Below the pieces are notes generated by a model. That model was not told the origin of the DNA. It did not search any database and saw only the letters and a program-made list of their open reading frames with translations. A stretch of 64,000 nucleotides of DNA, taken from Halomonas campaniensis (GTDB taxonomy: Bacteria > Pseudomonadota > Gammaproteobacteria > Pseudomonadales > Halomonadaceae). The position numbers and the translations under genes were made by a program. This document shows positions 8,079 to 14,141 of this stretch, in pieces (within the stretch, counting starts at the first letter, position 1; every line of letters starts with the position of its first letter). The DNA lies in contig NZ_JACHZF010000008.1 in NCBI RefSeq assembly GCF_014193375.1, positions 1 to 64,000 of the forward strand. The letters are read 5' to 3'.

Positions 8079-8190
8079 GCAGTTTGGTGAGTATGGTGAG
8101 TTTGTTTCTACCCGTCATGAGCTACTCATAGAAGTCTATGTCGATAGTATTTGGGGGGGAATCATACTCACCAAACTCACCATACTGCAT
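8079..8190. repeat. Iteron-like inverted cluster, candidate replication origin
   Basis: The left arm 8079-8103 carries TTTGGTGAG, TATGGTGAG and a further TTT. The right arm 8164-8190 carries the same units on the other strand in the order TAT, TTT, TAT. The repeated unit is (TTT/TAT)GGTGAG. Between the arms is a hairpin CATAG-AAGT-CTATG (8127-8140). The cluster sits immediately downstream of the primase/helicase. P4 alpha protein binds GGTGA-type iterons, so an origin recognised by the neighbouring protein is plausible. Confidence 0.55.
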
Positions 8191-8440
8191 CCACCACCGG
8201 ACAGAAGACTGCCCCGAAAAGTGAGAGTCTTATAAATCAAGCGTTTACGGCATCCATGGCGCCGCACCCCACTCCACCGCCTGATCCCCACGCTCAGAGC
8301 AGGCCGCTAAGGCATCGGCAAGAAATTGAACTCAATTTTTAAATCTTATCTTGACTTTTCCATGATAGCTCCTGTTTATCTATTTGTTGCTCTTGATAGC
8401 TTCATGCTATAATAAGGAACAGGCTAATGAGGTATCCCAA
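8191..8440. promoter_or_regulatory. AT-rich leader with promoter before the DUF5681 gene
   Basis: The 8335-8440 part is markedly AT-rich. A perfect TATAAT lies at 8408-8413 with TTGTTG at 8384-8389 (18-base spacer) and GAGG at 8429-8432 before ATG 8441. This gives the second half of the element its own promoter. No gene is seen in 8191-8383. Confidence 0.55.
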
Positions 8441-8962
8441 ATGACTGAACGATTACCCGATGGGCGATTCAAGCCAGGCACCAGCGGCAACCCGAACGGG
8501 CGCCCGAAGTCGGCAACAACCGAACTCCGCCGGCAGCTGGCCGAGCATGGGCCGGCACTGGCGAGCAAAGCCGTAGAGATGGCCCTGGCTGGCGATGCCC
8601 AGGCGTTGCGGATCTGCCTTGACCGCATATCGCCGTCACTGAAACCGCAGCCGGCACCGATCCATGTGGATCTTGACGGGGCCGAGGGGCTGGCTGGCGT
8701 CTCCCGCCGCCTGGTGGATAGTGCCGCCGCTGGAGAGATTCCCGCCGATGTCGCTGCGCAGTTGGTGGGCGCTCTCGGGCAGGTGGCCCGAATCACTGAG
8801 ATTGACGAGCTGGAGCGCCGTCTGGCCGCCCTGGAGGAATCCGCCAATGGGGTAGCCAACCCGCCCACCGCCTGGCCGCCCTGGATCCCCGACAGCCACA
8901 GCCACGCCAAACAGCCAACGAGTTTTTCATCGGCCTCTACCGCGACTTCTACCACACCGTGA
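8441..8962 (+). CDS. DUF5681 domain protein, C-terminus possibly frameshifted
   Basis: A 173-residue product whose N-terminus, GRFKPGTSGNPNGRPKSAT, is the DUF5681 signature found in many phage and prophage small proteins, often near terminase genes. A helical region (ELRRQLAEHG, about 25-75) follows. From about residue 140 the read frame turns Pro/Ser/Thr-rich, while the -1 frame reads natural-looking sequence (TANEFFIGLYRDFYHTV) to a TGA at 9019-9021. The -1 frame has no start codon of its own after its previous stop, which argues for a frameshift rather than a second gene. ATG 8441 follows GAGG with an 8-base gap. Confidence 0.7.
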   Translation: MTERLPDGRFKPGTSGNPNGRPKSATTELRRQLAEHGPALASKAVEMALAGDAQALRICLDRISPSLKPQPAPIHVDLDGAEGLAGVSRRLVDSAAAGEIPADVAAQLVGALGQVARITEIDELERRLAALEESANGVANPPTAWPPWIPDSHSHAKQPTSFSSASTATSTTP

Positions 8963-9017
8963 CCGGCGACCCGGACGCGCCCGATTGCCCTGACCCGACT
9001 GCCTGGAGGAAGGCCCC

Positions 9018-9158
9018 GTGAAGACAAACATCACGCTATCAGCATCAAACCACACCAAGTCACGCGCCGGCGGCCAGGCCCGCCAAGGTGGCCGCCTTCC
9101 GCATGAATCGCCCAAGCATCGCGCCAAGACTCAGCAGACCCCGAGGAACCGTAAATGA
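9018..9158 (+). CDS. Small basic hypothetical protein (46 aa)
   Basis: GTG 9018 to TGA 9158, with GGAGGAAGG just upstream. The start overlaps the TGA that ends the -1 frame of the DUF5681 gene, and its stop overlaps the next ATG (ATGA). The product (start VKTNITLSAS) is rich in Lys, Arg, His and Gln. No family is recognised. The paired overlaps and ribosome site support expression. Confidence 0.5.
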   Translation: MKTNITLSASNHTKSRAGGQARQGGRLPHESPKHRAKTQQTPRNRK

Positions 9159-9448
9159 CCATCCAGCATTCCCCCGCCCGTACCGCGCATGTGGTGGGCG
9201 CCATTGCCAGTAATCACACCCTGCCCCGGCAGCAACTCGAGAGCATCGTGGCCGACGCCCTGCAAGCCGCTGTGATCTTCGACGCCGATGCGACCTATGC
9301 CGGCACCCGCACCGATGCCGCTGACAAGCGACCCCAGCCGACAAGCCGGGAACGAGCGCACGAAATCAGCCGCGCCCAGCAAGATGCAGCCGCCGCTGAT
9401 ATGAAAAACCAATGGAAGAAATCGACCGGCAAGGGAGGCCAACGCTAA
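9155..9448 (+). CDS. Hypothetical protein of the integrative element (97 aa)
   Basis: ATG 9155 overlaps the previous stop, with GAGGAA upstream. The product is Ala/Gln-rich and mostly helical, with no recognised domain. Its stop TAA shares its last base with the next ATG (TAATG), so it belongs to a coupled chain. Confidence 0.65.
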   Translation: MTIQHSPARTAHVVGAIASNHTLPRQQLESIVADALQAAVIFDADATYAGTRTDAADKRPQPTSRERAHEISRAQQDAAAADMKNQWKKSTGKGGQR

Positions 9449-10029
9449 TGGCCAAGCAAACCGCCACCGCCAAGATCGACGCCCAGCTGGCCCAGGCAGT
9501 AGAGGCTGAGGAGCAGGCCACCGCCCTCGAGGAGCAGGCCCGTCAGGCGTATCAAGATGCGCTCGCCGCTGGTGATATGGCCGCCGCCGATGTGGCCACG
9601 GTAGAGGTGGAGCGTCAGGTTCGCGCCGCCGGTATCGCCCGTGACCGCCTGGAGATCCTCGAGGAGCAGCGCATCGAAGCCGCCGCCCAGGATGCCAAGC
9701 CGGCCCATCAAAAGGCGCTCAAGGCGCTGGATGATGCGTTCGAGGCCGAGCGTCAGGCCCATGACGAGCTCGCCGCCCTGGTGCGTCAGGTGGCCGAGGT
9801 GCGGGCCAAGCTGGACGGGCTGCACAACGCAAGCAACGCGGCCATCAAAGGCGCCTGTGCTGCTGCTGACGCTGCACATGAGCCGAGCCCCAGCCTGCAA
9901 GGCCGTAGCAGTCTGGACGCCCACCCCGAGGTGATGCAGGCGTTCACCCTGGCTCGGGAGATTGCCAACATCGCCGGCCATCAAGCACAACTCATCTTCA
10001 CCGCCCAACAGCGGGCGCGGGGCGCGTGA
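9448..10029 (+). CDS. Long coiled-coil protein of the integrative element (193 aa)
   Basis: The first 140 residues are an almost continuous Ala/Glu/Gln-rich coiled coil, followed by a Ser-rich hinge near residue 155 and a short helical end. ATG 9448 follows GGGAGG and overlaps the stop of the preceding gene. It resembles phage scaffold-like or tail-fibre-chaperone-like coiled coils only in composition, so no function is claimed. Confidence 0.65.
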   Translation: MAKQTATAKIDAQLAQAVEAEEQATALEEQARQAYQDALAAGDMAAADVATVEVERQVRAAGIARDRLEILEEQRIEAAAQDAKPAHQKALKALDDAFEAERQAHDELAALVRQVAEVRAKLDGLHNASNAAIKGACAAADAAHEPSPSLQGRSSLDAHPEVMQAFTLAREIANIAGHQAQLIFTAQQRARGA

Positions 10030-10091
10030 CCCGCCACCGCATCGACAGGCGCCTAGCCGCCCTCGAGTCCATGGTGGAGGCTTACACCTAA
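10026..10091 (+). CDS. Micro-ORF 1 with RLxxLE motif (21 aa)
   Basis: GTG 10026 overlaps the previous TGA (GTGA) and its TAA overlaps the next ATG. It encodes VTRHRIDRRLAALESMVEAY plus one residue. The RRLAALES segment resembles segments in the two following micro-ORFs. There is no strong ribosome site, so expression would rely on coupling. Confidence 0.35.
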   Translation: MTRHRIDRRLAALESMVEAYT

Positions 10092-10261
10092 TGGGACTGC
10101 AATCGCGCTTATCACGCCTTGAGAGTCGCGCTAGACATTGGCGCGGCAACCTATCCCCCGAAGTGGTGGACGCGCTCAGACACCGCGCCCGCCATGCTGA
10201 GAGTGATACCAAACGCGAGCTAGCCGCGTTAATCCTGAACGCGAACGGTATCGACGCATGA
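10091..10261 (+). CDS. Micro-ORF 2 with RLxxLE motif (56 aa)
   Basis: ATG 10091 lies 10 bases after GGAGG and overlaps the previous stop. The product starts MGLQSRLSRLESR and is helical, with basic and acidic heptads. It shares the R-L/V-x-x-L-E motif with its neighbours and overlaps the next start by 4 bases. Confidence 0.5.
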   Translation: MGLQSRLSRLESRARHWRGNLSPEVVDALRHRARHAESDTKRELAALILNANGIDA

Positions 10262-10401
10262 GACAGATTAAAAACCGCGTGCAACGCCTAGAGCGCACCA
10301 CCGCACCCGCTGGCCCTGACGACCGCGCCAACGTAGTAGCGGGCCTGGCTGCGCAGGGCATTGGCCAGCGTAACCGGATGCTAGACCTAATCACCTGGTG
10401 A
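10258..10401 (+). CDS. Micro-ORF 3 with RVxxLE motif (47 aa)
   Basis: ATG 10258 is part of ATGA with the previous stop. The product begins MRQIKNRVQRLER, the same motif as the two upstream micro-ORFs, followed by a different tail ending LDLITW. Likely coupled and possibly paralogous. Confidence 0.45.
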   Translation: MRQIKNRVQRLERTTAPAGPDDRANVVAGLAAQGIGQRNRMLDLITW

Positions 10402-10412
10402 AGGAGGCCCCC

Positions 10413-10475
10413 ATGGGCAGCTTATCCATGTGGCCAATGAACGGGCACGGGCAGCGTAACCCCACGCCCGGCTAG
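10413..10475 (+). CDS. Possible 20-residue micro-ORF at the element end
   Basis: A strong AAGGAGG at 10401-10407 lies 5 bases before ATG 10413. The frame encodes only 20 residues (MGSLSMWPMN...). The ribosome site is better than that of its neighbours, but the size makes the call uncertain. Confidence 0.28.
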   Translation: MGSLSMWPMNGHGQRNPTPG

Positions 10476-10490
10476 GCGTTTTCTACCATT

Positions 10491-10517
10491 TTGGGAAAGT
10501 TGGGAAGGATGTTGGGA
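10491..10517. promoter_or_regulatory. Possible integrase arm-type sites (right)
   Basis: TTGGGA occurs at 10491, 10500 and 10512. The last two are within GTTGGGA heptamers 12 bp apart, matching the pair beside the left att core. Confidence 0.42.
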
Positions 10518-10536
10518 CGTTTGGACTGGCAATAAA

Positions 10537-10560
10537 AAAGCCCTGTAAAAACAGGGCTTT
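10537..10560 (-). terminator. Terminator of the tRNA-Ser gene
   Basis: AAAGCCCTGT-AAAA-ACAGGGCTTT is a 10-bp perfect stem. On the reverse strand it is followed by a run of T residues, placing a terminator about 12 bases past the tRNA 3' end. It belongs to the element side of the att core. Confidence 0.8.
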
Positions 10561-10571
10561 GGGAATAGAAA

Positions 10572-10661
10572 TGGCGGAGGGACAGGGATTCGAACCCTGG
10601 AAGGGCGTTAACCCTTGCCGGTTTTCAAGACCGGTGCATTCAACCGCTCTGCCATCCCTCC
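10572..10661 (-). tRNA. tRNA-Ser(UGA)
   Basis: The reverse strand reads GGAGGGAT...ATCCCTGTCCCTCCGCCA, 90 bases with CCA encoded. The acceptor stem GGAGGGA pairs with TCCCTCC. The anticodon loop is CTTGAAA with anticodon TGA (plus-strand TCA at 10625-10627). A long variable arm (about AAGGGTTAACGCCCTT) is typical of class II serine tRNAs. Its last 14 bases form the att core of the integrative element. Confidence 0.96.
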
Positions 10662-10778
10662 GGCTCACGGGTCGGCATATTACCAGTTTTCCCGGGTGGG
10701 TCAAGAGCGCCAGCGTATCAAGGCGTTAGCCAAGCGGGGCGTCCTGCGGCACACTGGAGGCAAAGGAGGGAGCCCAGC

Positions 10779-11276
10779 ATGCCAGATTTCAGAGACGAGG
10801 CCGCCCTGCGCCCGGTGCCGGCGGTGTCGGCCGCGCTGATTCGCGACGGCCATATCCTGATGGTCCGGCGCCGCTACCCGCCCAATGCGGGACGACTGGC
10901 CCTGCCCGGTGGCAAGGTCGAGGCCGGCGAGAGCCTCCGGGACGCCGCCGCGCGGGAACTGCGCGAGGAGACCGGCGTCGAGGCCATCGGCGAGGTCGTG
11001 CTCACGGCCATCGACCTGTTCGACCATGATGCCCTGGGCAGCCTGGTGGCCCACTACGTGATCGTGGTCATCGGCATGCGCTGGCGGGGAGGCGTCGAGG
11101 CCGCCGCCGACGATGCCACGGAGCTGCGCTGGATGGACCTCGCCACGCTGGATGCGGCGGGCCCCGACGTCTGCGAGACCGCAGCAGAGGTGGCCAGGCG
11201 CCTGCTTCAGTCGGGATCGGGTGAGGAAACAGCGTTGAGGGCTTGTGCCTCAACGTCTTGCGTCGGGAACCTCTAG
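10779..11276 (+). CDS. Nudix hydrolase
   Basis: A 165-residue protein with a full Nudix box (GGKVEAGESLRDAAARELREETGV, read with Glu residues at the usual spacing, about residues 45-68). It would hydrolyse a nucleoside diphosphate linked to another moiety, such as ADP-ribose or an oxidised nucleotide. PALPGGK-type residues before the box suggest the ADP-ribose/NADH group, but the substrate is not fixed by sequence. A strong AAGGAGGG precedes ATG 10779. The last 20 residues look non-conserved. It is the first core gene after the tRNA. Confidence 0.88.
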   Translation: MPDFRDEAALRPVPAVSAALIRDGHILMVRRRYPPNAGRLALPGGKVEAGESLRDAAARELREETGVEAIGEVVLTAIDLFDHDALGSLVAHYVIVVIGMRWRGGVEAAADDATELRWMDLATLDAAGPDVCETAAEVARRLLQSGSGEETALRACASTSCVGNL

Positions 11277-11330
11277 TCGGCATTCTAGGTCAACTGCCAA
11301 GATCACTAGACCACAGGGAGCACTGGATCC

Positions 11331-11999
11331 ATGGCTTATCAAGACACTCAGCTGAGCCGCCAGCAGACACAGGCGGTCGGCACCAACAAGGTCCTGCGCA
11401 ACACCTATGGCCTGCTGGCCATGACGCTGCTGTTCTCCGCCGTGACCGCCGGTGCGGCCATGGCGATGGGTCTCGAGCGCATGAACATCCTGGTGTTCTT
11501 CATCGGCGCCTACGGCCTGATGTTCCTAGTGCACAAGACCGCCAACTCCGCGCTGGGCCTGCTGTCCACCTTCGCCTTCACCGGCTTCATGGGCTTCACC
11601 CTGGGTCCGATCCTCAACGCCTACCTGGCGCTGCCCAATGGCGCGGCCCTGGTGATGAACGCCCTGGCCATGACCGGCCTCACCTTCATCGGGCTCTCCG
11701 CCGTGGCGCTGGTGTCCAAGAAGGACTTCAGCTTCCTGGGCAACTTCCTGATGGCCGGTGCCATCGTGCTGATCCTGGCCATGGTGGCGGGACTGGTCTT
11801 CCAGATCCCGACCCTGATGCTGATGGTCTCCGCCGGCTTCGTGCTGTTCGCCTCCGCGGCGATCCTCTACCAGACCAGCGAGATCGTCCACCGGGCCGGC
11901 GAGACCAACTACATCCTCGCCACCATCACCCTCTACGTGTCGATCTACAACCTGTTCGTGAGCCTGCTGTCGCTGCTCGGCATCATGAGCAACGACTGA
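11331..11999 (+). CDS. yccA: YccA / Bax inhibitor-1 family inner-membrane protein
   Basis: A 222-residue protein with seven hydrophobic segments after a 20-residue polar N-terminus (MAYQDTQLSR). The pattern NKVLRNTYGLLAMTLLFSA and the C-terminal ILYQTSEIVHRAGETNYILA matches E. coli YccA, which binds and modulates the FtsH protease. CAGGGAG lies upstream of ATG 11331. A GC-rich terminator follows. Confidence 0.92.
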   Translation: MAYQDTQLSRQQTQAVGTNKVLRNTYGLLAMTLLFSAVTAGAAMAMGLERMNILVFFIGAYGLMFLVHKTANSALGLLSTFAFTGFMGFTLGPILNAYLALPNGAALVMNALAMTGLTFIGLSAVALVSKKDFSFLGNFLMAGAIVLILAMVAGLVFQIPTLMLMVSAGFVLFASAAILYQTSEIVHRAGETNYILATITLYVSIYNLFVSLLSLLGIMSND

Positions 12000-12022
12000 C
12001 CCGTCAGGCTCAGGCACGGTTC

Positions 12023-12050
12023 GGCTGGCCCCGCCTCGGCGGGGCCAGCC
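12023..12050. terminator. Intrinsic terminator between yccA and tusD
   Basis: GGCTGGCCCCGCC-TC-GGCGGGGCCAGCC is a 13-bp perfect stem followed by TGTTT, between the yccA stop and the tusD start. Confidence 0.75.
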
Positions 12051-12072
12051 TGTTTGCGGAGACACTTTCATC

Positions 12073-12465
12073 ATGCGCTACGCCATCCTGCTGCTCGGTG
12101 CCCCCTACAGCCGCCAGGCCTCTCACTCCGCCCTGCGCTTCGCCCGTGCCCTGGTGGCCAGGGGGCATGGCCTGGAGGGCGTCTTCTTCTACCATGACGG
12201 CGTGCACAACGCGGCGCGCCTCGCCGCCCCCCCGCAGGATGAACCCCATCTCGTCGATGGCTGGAAGGCCCTGAACCGTGAACAGGGCGTGCCGCTGCAG
12301 GTCTGCATCGCCGCGGCGCTTCGCCGGGGCCTGCTCGACGAGCGTGAAGCGGCCCGCCACGGCAAGCAGGGGCACAGCGTCGAGCCCCCCTTCGAGCTGA
12401 CCGGGCTTGGCCAGCTGGTCGACCTGGGGTTGCGCTGCGATCGCCTGGTCACCTTCGGCCCCTGA
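12073..12465 (+). CDS. tusD: Sulfurtransferase subunit TusD (DsrE family)
   Basis: A 130-residue DsrE/TusD protein. TusD takes persulfide sulfur from TusA within the TusBCD complex and passes it to TusE for 2-thiolation of the tRNA wobble uridine. The conserved catalytic cysteine lies in the strand VCIAAALRRG (about residue 78). It is first of the tusD-tusC-tusB-tusE run, which matches the enterobacterial order. Confidence 0.93.
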   Translation: MRYAILLLGAPYSRQASHSALRFARALVARGHGLEGVFFYHDGVHNAARLAAPPQDEPHLVDGWKALNREQGVPLQVCIAAALRRGLLDEREAARHGKQGHSVEPPFELTGLGQLVDLGLRCDRLVTFGP

Positions 12466-12492
12466 GGCCGAACCGTTGAAGGAGCAAGGCAG

Positions 12493-12876
12493 ATGAGTGA
12501 GGAGTCCACCCGGGAGAACGTGGCCGACCTGCTGGTGATCCTGCGCCACGGGCCCCATGGCTCGAGCTGGCTGCGCGAGGGGCTGGATGCCGCCCTGGTG
12601 GCGGCGGCCTTCGGCCGGCAGGTCTCGCTGCTGTTCATGGGCGAGGCCGTCACTGCCCTGGTCAGGGGCCAGCAGGCGGGCGCACTGGGCCAGAAGGGGA
12701 CCGCCGCGACCCTCGAGATGCTGGCGATGTATGATATCGATACCCTGCTGGTGGAAGCCGAGGCCCTGGCACGCTTCGGTCTCGCCGAGCAGGACCTGAT
12801 GCTGCCGGTGAACCGGCTCGATGCCGAATCGCTTCCCCGCCTGCCGGCCGAGCACAGGCTGGTGCTGACCTTCTGA
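12493..12876 (+). CDS. tusC: Sulfurtransferase subunit TusC
   Basis: A 127-residue DsrF-like protein, the middle subunit of TusBCD. The N-terminal stretch DLLVILRHGPHGSSWLREGLDAAL and the central FGRQVSLLFMGEAV fit the family. GAAGGAGC precedes ATG 12493, 27 bases after tusD, and tusB follows within the same transcription unit. Confidence 0.9.
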   Translation: MSEESTRENVADLLVILRHGPHGSSWLREGLDAALVAAAFGRQVSLLFMGEAVTALVRGQQAGALGQKGTAATLEMLAMYDIDTLLVEAEALARFGLAEQDLMLPVNRLDAESLPRLPAEHRLVLTF

Positions 12877-12918
12877 CCGTCCCCGCCGCGGGCCGGTCCG
12901 CGGCCCGAGGAGCCGAGC

Positions 12919-13209
12919 ATGCTGCTGCATATCCTGAATCGTTCCCCCGCCACCAGCCTGGTCTATCGCCAGGCGCTGACGGCCATCGGCCCCGAGGATC
13001 GCCTCCTGCTGATCGAGGATGGCGTCCAGGGGGCCATGCCGCAGCTGGTGCGCCATTTCGAGGGGCTGGAAGGGCGACTCTTCGCCCTGCGCGAGGACCT
13101 GGCGTCGCGCGGCCTGGAGGGGCATTGCGACCCGGCCGTCCAGGTGGTCGACGTCGACGGCTTCGTCCTGCTGACGGAGGAGGCGGACCGCACGGTGAGC
13201 TGGTACTGA
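12919..13209 (+). CDS. tusB: Sulfurtransferase subunit TusB
   Basis: A 96-residue DsrH-like protein, the smallest TusBCD subunit. MLLHILNRSP at the start, LLLIEDGVQG in the middle and the C-terminal DGFVLLTEEADRTVSWY are typical. Its TGA overlaps the ATG of tusE (TGATG). Confidence 0.92.
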   Translation: MLLHILNRSPATSLVYRQALTAIGPEDRLLLIEDGVQGAMPQLVRHFEGLEGRLFALREDLASRGLEGHCDPAVQVVDVDGFVLLTEEADRTVSWY

Positions 13210-13562
13210 TGGCCACGACGGAGATCGCACGCCACCTGACGGTGGAGGGCCGTGACATCGCCCTCGACCCCGAGGGCTACCTGGTCGAGCTGGCCGACTG
13301 GTCACCGGCGGTTGCCGAGCGCCTGGCGGCCGAGGAGGGGCTGACGCTCGTCGATGAACACTGGGAGGTGATCGAGGTGCTGCGCGACTTCTACGCGCGC
13401 TTCGAGCAGGCTCCGGCGATGCGCCCCCTGGTCAAGGCCGTGGGCCTGGCCCTGGGGCCGGAGAAGGGGCGCTCCATCCACCTGATGCGGCTGTTCCCCG
13501 GCAGCCCGGCCAAGGTGGCGGCCAGGCTGGCGGGCCTGCCCAAGCCGGCCAACTGCCTCTAG
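13209..13562 (+). CDS. tusE: TusE / DsrC-family sulfur acceptor
   Basis: A 117-residue DsrC/TusE protein that receives sulfur from TusD and delivers it to MnmA. The penultimate cysteine on the flexible C-terminal arm (PKPANCL) is present. The second DsrC cysteine of dissimilatory enzymes is absent, supporting a TusE role. The start ATG 13209 overlaps the tusB stop, although the frame is open further upstream. Confidence 0.93.
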   Translation: MATTEIARHLTVEGRDIALDPEGYLVELADWSPAVAERLAAEEGLTLVDEHWEVIEVLRDFYARFEQAPAMRPLVKAVGLALGPEKGRSIHLMRLFPGSPAKVAARLAGLPKPANCL

Positions 13563-13568
13563 GCGGCC

Positions 13569-14138
13569 ATGAACTTCCTGGCTCACGCCTGGCTGGCCCA
13601 GGGCGGCAGCGACGACTTCCTCTACGGCAACCTGATCGCCGACGGGGTGAAGGGGGCCGACCTCACGGCCTGGGCGGCGGAGGTGGCCGCCGGGATCCGC
13701 CATCATCGCCGCGTGGATGCCTACGTGGACGGCCATCCGGTGGTGCGCTCGGTGCGGGAGAGGGCGCCGTCACCCCAGCGCCGCTATGCGGGCATCGCCC
13801 TGGACCTGGTCTGGGATCACTTCGTGGCCCGCGACCTGGGGCTCGCCCGCCAGGAATCCCGGCTGGTGGCGCGCTGCTACCGGCTGCTGGCCGATCGCCC
13901 CGCGCCGGCTCGCCTGGCTCCCATGATGCCGGTGCTGGTGGAGCAGGACTGGCTCCATCGCTACGCCGACTTCGCCTTCACCTGCCGGGCCATCCGCGGG
14001 ATCGGCCAGCGGCTGTCGGGCCCCAACCGCCTGGCCGAGCTGGTCCCCTGGCTGGTCGGTGACTATCCCCGGCTGGAGGCCGACTTCCAGCGCCTCTGGC
14101 CCGAGGTCAGGGCGGCGCTGGAAATCCCCGAGGCGTGA
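13569..14138 (+). CDS. acpH: Acyl carrier protein phosphodiesterase
   Basis: A 189-residue DUF479/AcpH protein of the HD fold. It removes the phosphopantetheine arm from holo-ACP. MNFLAHAWLA at the start, DYVDGHPVVR-like GIRHHRRVDAYVD and LDLVWDHFVARD carry the His/Asp metal ligands. It begins 6 bases after tusE and converges with moeA, leaving only 3 bases between the stops. Confidence 0.9.
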   Translation: MNFLAHAWLAQGGSDDFLYGNLIADGVKGADLTAWAAEVAAGIRHHRRVDAYVDGHPVVRSVRERAPSPQRRYAGIALDLVWDHFVARDLGLARQESRLVARCYRLLADRPAPARLAPMMPVLVEQDWLHRYADFAFTCRAIRGIGQRLSGPNRLAELVPWLVGDYPRLEADFQRLWPEVRAALEIPEA

Positions 14139-14141
14139 CCC

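Larger units (their letters stand above)
2831..10585. mobile_element. Satellite-like integrative element in tRNA-Ser(UGA)
   Basis: The 14-mer TGGCGGAGGGACAG, the complement of the last 14 bases of the tRNA-Ser gene including CCA, occurs at 2831-2844 and 10572-10585. Between the copies lie a P4-family integrase next to the left copy, an AlpA-type regulator, a large primase/helicase, an iteron-like cluster, a DUF5681 protein and several tiny overlapping genes. No virion, lysis or conjugation gene is present. About 7.7 kb is consistent with a phage satellite or a minimal integrative replicon. The element restores the tRNA 3' end on integration. The integrase lies at the tRNA-distal end, the reverse of the commonest arrangement. 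Confidence 0.75.

Noticed and set aside
8151..8342. 63-codon forward frame over the repeat arm
   Set aside because: It starts in the iteron-like right arm, has no ribosome site and a His/Pro/Thr-biased composition.
11526..12074. Reverse-strand frame opposite yccA and its terminator
   Set aside because: It is His/Gly/Gln-rich mirror sequence, spans the terminator and has no homology-like features.
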